Origin: Acidimicrobiales bacterium
Lineage (GTDB): Bacteria > Actinomycetota > Acidimicrobiia > Acidimicrobiales > Palsa-688
Direction: 5' to 3'
DNA length: 11,283 bases
Assembly: GCA_030039575.1 (NCBI GenBank)
Contig: JASHVH010000515.1
Span: 1 to 11,283 of the forward strand
In this document: positions 6,698 to 11,283 of the stretch, piece after piece
Numbering within the stretch: the stretch's first letter is position 1
How the letters are laid out: every line of letters starts with the position of its first letter
Notes under the pieces: model-generated
Databases searched by the model: none
Told to the model about the DNA's origin: nothing
What the model saw: the letters and a program-made list of their open reading frames with translations, nothing else
Translations under genes and position numbers: made by a program

Positions 6698-7987
6698 ATG
6701 GCCGATGGCCCTGCACCGAAGAGCCACGCTCGGGCCCGCCACCTCCTCGAGAGGCGCCGGGACATATTGGTCCACCCGAGCAACGCTCTCACGGACGACT
6801 CAGCCAGCGCGCCTGTCGCCCACCATTACTACCGGCCGGGTGAGCTACTCGTCCGGAACGACGCAGGGCAGGCCGACGCCTTCGAACGGGTCGCTGACCA
6901 GTTCCGGCTGCGCTACCGCCGGCGGGAGGACTTTGGCCGCCCCAGGCTGAGCGGGAAGGACGCGGAGCTGCCGGGCCCGGTACCTGCGGCCGCGCACTAC
7001 CACGTTTACAGCGACGAACCTCTCGAAGACACCCTGCGCCGTCTCGAGGACCACGCTCACGGGGAGTTCGAGGTGGCCCCGAACCACGTGCTGTTCGCTT
7101 TATGGGATCTGTGGGGGCTTAGCCCCTACGGCGACCCTCGGCCCCTCAAAAAGAACGAAAAGACGCGCCTTTCCGGGGACGGCGCCGGGGTGAGCGTAGC
7201 CGTTGTCGACAGCGGGGTCCCGCGCGGTTACGGGGTGAACCCGCTGCTGGAGACGGTCAAGACCTGGGAGTTCGAGGAGGAGCCGTGGGATTACGACGGC
7301 CCAACGCCCGTACTCAACGGCACACAGGGGCATGGTTCCTTTGTGGCCGGAGTCGTCCGGCAGGCGGCGCAGAACGCCATCCTGCACTCCTACCGGGTAC
7401 TCGACACCGATGGAGTGACCGACGAGTGGTACCTGGGGCATCAGCTGGCGCTTGTCTTGGCCAGCGGGGCGAGGGTGGTCAACCTATCCCTCGGTACCAC
7501 CACCCGAGCCGACCAGCGGCTCATCGGGTTGAGCGGCCTCGAGGCGGCGGCCAGGGGGGACGGGGCCGGCCCGGCGCCGGTCGTTGTCGCCGCCGCCGGC
7601 AACCTCGGCGACTCCCGTAAGTGCTACCCCGCCGCCGACGACTGGGCGATCGGGGTCGGGGCAGTCGAATTGACCGGGCCGGGCAAGAGCACACCCAAAC
7701 CGGCGTCTTTTAGCAATCACGGGGATTGGGTCGACGTGTGCGCCGTAGGCGTGAACGTCCCCAGCTCGTTCGAGGCCAAGCCATACCGATTGTCCCCTTC
7801 TAAAGTCGAGCAGTTCAACGGCGAGGCCGCCTGGAGCGGGACGTCGTTTGCTACCGCCCACGTGAGCGGCAAAGTGGCCGAATTGCTCCAGACCGACCCC
7901 GGTCTCGACCGGCAGGGCGTATTGGCTGCCCTCAAAGGGCTTGGCGGTGCGACCCTGGTCGCCAACCTCGGGTGGTTCGTCCCGTGA
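6698..7987 (+). CDS. Cytoplasmic subtilisin-like (S8) serine protease
   Basis: A 429-residue peptidase S8 family protein. The triad is complete: D171 in VAVVDSGVP, H212 in GHGSFVAGVV and S383 in SGTSFATAHVSG; the oxyanion-hole residue is N302 in AAAGNLGD. There is no signal peptide or C-terminal anchor, so unlike most subtilases it should work inside the cell. The first 160 residues precede the catalytic domain. They contain YRPGELLVRNDAG (45-57), which resembles the beginning of a subtilase propeptide, so self-processing is possible. An AGGAGG six bases before the ATG supports this start. It heads an operon with a sigma factor and a small unknown protein and is divergent from a TPR-CHAT protease. 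A role in regulated cleavage, rather than nutrient proteolysis, is inferred from this context. Confidence 0.92.
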   Translation: MADGPAPKSHARARHLLERRRDILVHPSNALTDDSASAPVAHHYYRPGELLVRNDAGQADAFERVADQFRLRYRRREDFGRPRLSGKDAELPGPVPAAAHYHVYSDEPLEDTLRRLEDHAHGEFEVAPNHVLFALWDLWGLSPYGDPRPLKKNEKTRLSGDGAGVSVAVVDSGVPRGYGVNPLLETVKTWEFEEEPWDYDGPTPVLNGTQGHGSFVAGVVRQAAQNAILHSYRVLDTDGVTDEWYLGHQLALVLASGARVVNLSLGTTTRADQRLIGLSGLEAAARGDGAGPAPVVVAAAGNLGDSRKCYPAADDWAIGVGAVELTGPGKSTPKPASFSNHGDWVDVCAVGVNVPSSFEAKPYRLSPSKVEQFNGEAAWSGTSFATAHVSGKVAELLQTDPGLDRQGVLAALKGLGGATLVANLGWFVP

Positions 7988-8010
7988 CGGTCGTCACCGA
8001 GGTGCCTGGC

Positions 8011-8023
8011 TATACTCACGCCA
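8011..8023 (+). promoter_or_regulatory. Candidate internal promoter for a leaderless sigma-factor transcript
   Basis: TATACT at 8011-8016 fits the TAnnnT -10 box. Its last base is seven bases before the A of ATG 8023, the spacing expected when transcription starts on the start codon itself, as is common in actinobacteria. No Shine-Dalgarno sequence precedes ATG 8023 and no clear -35 box is visible. The promoter would lie just downstream of the subtilase stop codon and would allow sigma-factor expression independently of the protease. Confidence 0.45.
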
Positions 8024-8592
8024 TGGACGGCGCCCCTGGTGCCCTGGTGCGTCGGGTCGCGGCGGGCGACAACTCAGCGTGGGAGCCGCTCGTCGAGCGG
8101 TACAAGTCGTTGGTGTGGTCAGTCGTCCGGTCGTACCGCTTCAACGATGACGACGCCTCGGACGTCGTGCAGACCACCTGGCTGCGGCTCGTCGAGCACC
8201 TGGACCGCATCAGGGACCCGGACGCCGTAGGGACCTGGTTGGCCACCACCGCTCGCAACGAATGCCTGGCCCACCTCCGCCGGAAAGGCCGGCAAGGGGT
8301 CTCGCTCGAAGCCGTCCCCGAAGTGGCCGCCTCCGGCCCCAGCCCGGGCGAAAGGGTGCTCGCCCATGAGCGTGACGCCGAGCTGTGGTCGGCGCTCCAC
8401 CACATATCGGACCGTTGCCGGCAGCTCTTGCGCATCCTGGCCAGCGACCCACCCCCTTCTTACCAGGAGGTAGGCGCCGCGCTGGGCGTGCCCGTCGGCA
8501 GCATTGGCCCCACCCGTGCCCGCTGCCTGCAGAAACTACGCGAGCGCATCGCCGCCAAGGCTCACCCCGACGACCTGCTGAGCTCGCCATGA
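8023..8592 (+). CDS. ECF-type sigma-70 family RNA polymerase sigma factor
   Basis: A 189-residue two-domain sigma factor. Region 2 (about 8-88) shows AGDNSAWEPLVERYKSLVWSV, DDASDVVQTTWLRL and GTWLATTARNECLAHLR, the core-binding and -10-recognition helices. Region 4 (about 117-175) ends with the helix-turn-helix SYQEVGAALGVPVGSIGPTR. The acidic linker between them is short, and there is no C-terminal extension. Two starts are possible: ATG 8023, preceded by a TATACT box and used here, or GTG 7984, which overlaps the subtilase stop as GTGA and would add 13 residues. The downstream gene begins on its stop codon (ATGA). No classical zinc-binding anti-sigma factor is encoded next to it, so activity may be controlled by the neighbouring proteins or proteases. 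Its target promoters are unknown. Confidence 0.93.
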   Translation: MDGAPGALVRRVAAGDNSAWEPLVERYKSLVWSVVRSYRFNDDDASDVVQTTWLRLVEHLDRIRDPDAVGTWLATTARNECLAHLRRKGRQGVSLEAVPEVAASGPSPGERVLAHERDAELWSALHHISDRCRQLLRILASDPPPSYQEVGAALGVPVGSIGPTRARCLQKLRERIAAKAHPDDLLSSP

Positions 8593-9110
8593 CTTACATG
8601 ACCGGGCCCGGGAAAGGCGGCGGTTGGGGGGACGAACAGTTCCCGGGCAATGACGACGACGAGCAACTAATGGCCGAGCTGCGTCAAGCAGTGTCCAAGT
8701 TCGACGCCCCGCCCGCCCCCGTAACCGAGTTGACCATGGACTTACTGTCGTGGCGGGACCCTGATGCCGAACTGGCTGCGTTGATCGCCGACTCGCGTGA
8801 ACTGGCCGGGGCCGTGCGAGGCGGCAAGGAAGAGGTACTGCTCCGCTTCGAGGCCGCGCCGTACGCCATTACCGTCGAAGCCAGCCCGGACGCCTCTGGG
8901 CGCTACCGGGTCATAGGCCAGGTGGAACCGGGGACGGCAGGCCGGGTCGACATCCGTCAGGGCGTCACCGGTCCCGGCCAGGCCGAGCTGTCCTTCGCCT
9001 GTGACGAATGGGGCCGGTTCGAGGCCTACCCGGTGGGGTCAGGCCCGATCAGCTTGCGCTTCACCCCTGACGAGGGTAACCCGGTCCGTACGACCTGGGT
9101 CGTGTTGTAG
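8589..9110 (+). CDS. Uncharacterised 173-aa protein coupled to the sigma factor
   Basis: The ATG overlaps the sigma-factor stop (ATGA, 8589-8592), so translation is probably coupled. The first 25 residues are Gly- and Asp-rich and look disordered. Residues about 26-80 form one or two helices around MDLLSWRDPDAELAALIADS. Residues about 82-173 alternate like a beta-sandwich and end in PVRTTWVVL. There is no membrane span, no histidine, a single Cys (C138) and therefore no zinc anti-sigma motif. I recall proteins of similar shape next to sigma factors and CHAT proteases in other actinobacteria, but I know of no assigned function. It could be a sigma-factor inhibitor, an adaptor or a protease substrate; none of these is shown by the sequence. 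A second ATG lies three codons in. The frame also extends upstream into the sigma gene, which I regard as accidental. Confidence 0.85.
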   Translation: MTYMTGPGKGGGWGDEQFPGNDDDEQLMAELRQAVSKFDAPPAPVTELTMDLLSWRDPDAELAALIADSRELAGAVRGGKEEVLLRFEAAPYAITVEASPDASGRYRVIGQVEPGTAGRVDIRQGVTGPGQAELSFACDEWGRFEAYPVGSGPISLRFTPDEGNPVRTTWVVL

Positions 9111-9143
9111 AAGTCTGTCAGGACCGCGGTAGCGGCTCGTCGG

Positions 9144-9171
9144 CTGCTGCCCGGCATCTGCCGGGCGGCGC
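9144..9171 (+). terminator. GC-rich hairpin, probable end of the subtilase-sigma operon
   Basis: GCCCGGC and GCCGGGC (9149-9155 and 9160-9166) pair perfectly around a four-base loop. The stem can be lengthened outward by a wobble and two more GC pairs. It lies about 40 bases after the stop of the 173-residue protein gene. There is no T-run behind it, which is common for intrinsic terminators in high-GC actinobacteria. The rest of the 213-bp gap up to 9323 holds no gene that I can support. Confidence 0.5.
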
Positions 9172-9257
9172 CAGCCTGGAGCGCCACGGCTCAGCCATGC
9201 GGCGGTGGGGCCGGCCAACCTAAACCGAGCCGTGACCCCTCCGCCCGGGCGTCGAAC

Positions 9258-9280
9258 GCCTCGCACCACGCTCGCGAGGC
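9258..9280. promoter_or_regulatory. Inverted repeat upstream of the flavoprotein gene
   Basis: GCCTCGC (9258-9264) and GCGAGGC (9274-9280) are perfect complements with nine bases between them. The element lies 43 bases before the flavoprotein start. It may be a repressor-binding site or an mRNA leader hairpin. Chance occurrence in such GC-rich sequence cannot be excluded. Confidence 0.3.
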
Positions 9281-9301
9281 ACGGCCTCGGTCCTCTCACG
9301 G

Positions 9302-9327
9302 GGAGGGAGACCATAATGAACCGATGA
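9302..9327 (+). promoter_or_regulatory. Three-codon leader ORF overlapping the flavoprotein start
   Basis: The purine-rich GGAGGGAG at 9302-9309 is correctly spaced for the ATG at 9316, not for the main ATG at 9324, which is 14 bases away. The 9316 ATG opens Met-Asn-Arg and stops at 9325-9327, overlapping the flavoprotein ATG as ATGA. Ribosomes loaded at the strong site could terminate and restart on the main gene. Alternatively, CATAAT (9312-9317) sits exactly where a -10 box for a leaderless message would be. Confidence 0.4.
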
Positions 9328-11006
9328 GCGACCCCTATCCCCCGCCGGCGGGACTGTTAGCAGACCTGGACAAATTGGCTTTCCCGGTGCTCTCCGAGCC
9401 GATGCTCGAGCGCCTACGAGCCATGGCCGAGCCGGAAGAAGTCGACGCCGGTGAGTTCCTCTACCGCGCCGGCGACGGCGGCTACGACTTCTACGTGGTC
9501 GACTCCGGCAAAGTCGAGATCGTCCGGGAGGAAGGTCATGATTTGCCGGAAGCGGTGATCGCGGAGCTGGCCTCCGGCCAGTTCCTGGGCGAACTGAACC
9601 TGCTGACCGGTCAACTGGCCTACCTGTCAGCCCGGGCCGCGACCACTTCACGCCTGTACCACATGCCGCGCTCGGCGTTCCGGCGTCTGATGGCAGAAGA
9701 CGCTGAGCTGTCGGACGTCATCCTCGGCGCCTTCATGGCGCGGCGGGAAAAGCTCCGCCATGGCCCGGCGGCCAACAGCGTGGAGATCGTGGGTGACGAG
9801 ATGTCGGTCTCCACGTTGGCCCTGCGCAACTGGGCCGCCCGTTTGCGCCTGCCTCACATATGGGTCGACGCCGAGTCAGGGCAGGGGCAAACCCTGCTGC
9901 GGCACCTCAACGCGTCGGCCAAAGACCTGCCGGTCGTCGTGACCCCGAGGGAGGTGCTCCGCCAGGCGACCCCGGGGCTCCTGGCCGAGGAGCTCGGGCT
10001 CGTGTACCACGAAGTGCCTGGGCAGGTTTTCGACCTGGTCGTCGTGGGCGGGGGGCCGGCCGGGCTGGCCGCCGCGGTCTACGGCGCCTCCGAAGGCCTT
10101 GACACCGTCTTGGTCGAGGCCTCGTCGGTCGGCGGGCAGGCCGGGTCCTCGTCGCGCATCGAGAACTACCTCGGTTTCCCCCGAGGCATTTCCGGTGGGG
10201 ACCTGACCGCCAAGGCCCTGTTGCAAGCGGTGAAGTTCGGGGCGGAGGTCAACAGCCCGTGCGAGGCGTGCTCGCTGAAGACCGGCGACGGCCAACTCGT
10301 CGTGACACTGTCCACGGGGGCCGAGGTCCGGGCCCACGCCGTGATCGTGGCCAGCGGGGCGCGGTACCGGAAGCTTCCCATCGACCGGTGGGCGGAGTTC
10401 GAGGAGGCCGGCAGCATTTATTACGCCGCCACCGAACTGGAGGCGAAGGCGTGCCGGAATGCCGACGTGGCGGTCATCGGCGGCGCCAATTCCGCCGGCC
10501 AGGCGGCGTTGTTCCTGGCCGAGAAGGGGAGCCTGGTCCGGCTCATCGTCCGGGGCGACGACCTGGCCAAAGACATGTCGCGCTACCTCATCGACAGGGT
10601 CGTTTCCCACCCAAGGATCGAGGTCCGCCTCTCGAGCCAAGTCGTCGGCCTGGACGGAGGCAGGCGGCTCGAGAGGATAACCGTAGAAGACCGTTCCACG
10701 GCGGAGACGGCCGAGCTGGCCTGCCAGGGCCTGTTCTGCTTTATCGGCGCCGTCCCGTCAACCGGGTGGCTGGGCGGCGTCGAGCGGGACGAGGACGGTT
10801 TCGTCTACACGGGCGACGCGGTGCCTGAGGAAGCAGTGCACAGCGTGTTCGACGCGCTGGGCCGTCGTCCCTTCCCCTACGAGACAAGCGTCCCGGGGGT
10901 GTTCGCGGCCGGCGACGTCCGGCGGGGTTCTATCAAGCGGTGTGCCGCCGCCGTCGGCGAGGGAGCCAGCGCGGTGAGCTGGGCCCACCATGTGGTCGGC
11001 AAATAG
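9324..11006 (+). CDS. cNMP-binding-domain / thioredoxin-reductase-like flavoprotein fusion
   Basis: A 560-residue cytoplasmic fusion. Residues about 17-135 form a cyclic-nucleotide-binding (CRP/EPAC-type) domain with GQFLGELNLLTG at 85-96. About 150-225 resembles a thioredoxin/glutaredoxin-fold insert, without a CxxC, ending in DLPVVVTP. About 235-560 is a class II pyridine-nucleotide disulfide reductase module: FAD motif VVGGGPAG (240-247), NAD(P)H motif VIGGANSAG (384-392) and the second FAD motif GVFAAGDV (525-532). Where thioredoxin reductase has CATC, this protein reads YYAATELEA (366-374), so the redox-active disulfide is absent. The Arg expected in the phosphate-binding cassette appears to be Ala (A99). 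NAD(P)H oxidation is likely, but the electron acceptor and the ligand of the N-terminal domain are unknown. Not assigned trxB. It could in principle serve as reductase for the distant Rieske protein, but nothing here shows that. Confidence 0.9.
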   Translation: MSDPYPPPAGLLADLDKLAFPVLSEPMLERLRAMAEPEEVDAGEFLYRAGDGGYDFYVVDSGKVEIVREEGHDLPEAVIAELASGQFLGELNLLTGQLAYLSARAATTSRLYHMPRSAFRRLMAEDAELSDVILGAFMARREKLRHGPAANSVEIVGDEMSVSTLALRNWAARLRLPHIWVDAESGQGQTLLRHLNASAKDLPVVVTPREVLRQATPGLLAEELGLVYHEVPGQVFDLVVVGGGPAGLAAAVYGASEGLDTVLVEASSVGGQAGSSSRIENYLGFPRGISGGDLTAKALLQAVKFGAEVNSPCEACSLKTGDGQLVVTLSTGAEVRAHAVIVASGARYRKLPIDRWAEFEEAGSIYYAATELEAKACRNADVAVIGGANSAGQAALFLAEKGSLVRLIVRGDDLAKDMSRYLIDRVVSHPRIEVRLSSQVVGLDGGRRLERITVEDRSTAETAELACQGLFCFIGAVPSTGWLGGVERDEDGFVYTGDAVPEEAVHSVFDALGRRPFPYETSVPGVFAAGDVRRGSIKRCAAAVGEGASAVSWAHHVVGK

Positions 11007-11016
11007 CGCTGGGCTT

Positions 11017-11049
11017 CCGGGCCGGCCGCCGGCTTGCTGCGCGGTCCGG
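11017..11049. terminator. Possible bidirectional hairpin between convergent genes
   Basis: CCGGGCC (11017-11023) can pair with GGTCCGG (11043-11049) using one G-U pair, with a 19-base GC-rich loop. It fills the 58-bp gap between the flavoprotein gene and the oppositely oriented dehydrogenase gene, where a shared terminator is expected. No T-run is present. Confidence 0.3.
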
Positions 11050-11064
11050 TCCAAAGCGGTTTCC

Positions 11065-11283
<219 letters not shown>

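Noticed and set aside
3832..8592. Assignment as a type III-E CRISPR (Craspase) locus, with the CHAT protein as Csx29
   Set aside because: No repeat-spacer array, no gRAMP/Cas7-11 gene and no Csx30/Csx31 homologue could be recognised. Only the general protease-sigma logic is shared.
9876..10640. 254-codon minus-strand frame opposite the flavoprotein gene
   Set aside because: It overlaps the FAD and NAD(P)H motifs of a well supported gene. Its composition is typical of an antisense shadow.
9324..11006. Naming the flavoprotein trxB (thioredoxin reductase)
   Set aside because: The CxxC redox motif is missing and two extra N-terminal domains are present, so thioredoxin reduction is not supported.

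Overview
The window looks like a piece of a high-GC bacterial chromosome, most likely from an actinomycete (Actinomycetota). The main evidence is the gene family content: a TPR-CHAT protease, a cytoplasmic subtilase and an ECF-type sigma factor together, plus a cyclic-nucleotide-domain/flavin reductase fusion. Start codons preceded directly by a -10-like box (possible leaderless transcripts) and strong GC bias at third codon positions in the right half agree. I cannot place it to genus.

Left part (1-3824, all + strand) is catabolic or metabolic. It begins with the C-terminal two thirds of D-galactonate dehydratase (dgoD). After a 132-bp gap comes a tightly packed group: a membrane fatty-acid-desaturase-like di-iron oxygenase, a small Rieske [2Fe-2S] ferredoxin that looks like its electron donor (the pair resembles MocD/MocE of rhizopine catabolism), a possible 46-residue ORF overlapping the Rieske stop codon, and an M24 (aminopeptidase P/creatinase fold) protein that appears to have lost most metal ligands. 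Hand counts show this group (about 780-3824) is lower in GC than everything around it, so it may be an acquired cassette.

Middle part (3832-9110) is a protease-signalling locus. A 918-residue TPR-CHAT protein (caspase-like, His/Cys dyad intact) is read leftwards. Divergently, from a 109-bp shared intergenic region, runs an operon of a signal-peptide-less subtilisin-like protease (triad intact), an ECF-type sigma factor and a 173-residue uncharacterised protein, with stop/start contacts between genes. Two proteases, a sigma factor and an unknown partner suggest proteolysis-controlled transcription. The logic resembles the TPR-CHAT / Csx30 / RpoE module of type III-E CRISPR systems, but no cas gene or array is present. 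This is the most interesting part of the window.

Right part (9111-11283): a GC-rich hairpin probably ends the sigma operon. A 560-residue fusion follows, made of a cNMP-binding-like domain, a thioredoxin-fold linker and a thioredoxin-reductase-like flavoprotein that lacks the CxxC redox pair. Its start codon overlaps the stop of a three-codon leader ORF. The window closes with the C-terminus of a short-chain dehydrogenase read from the opposite strand. No tRNA, rRNA, CRISPR array or insertion sequence was seen, and no gene-free stretch exceeds 300 bases.
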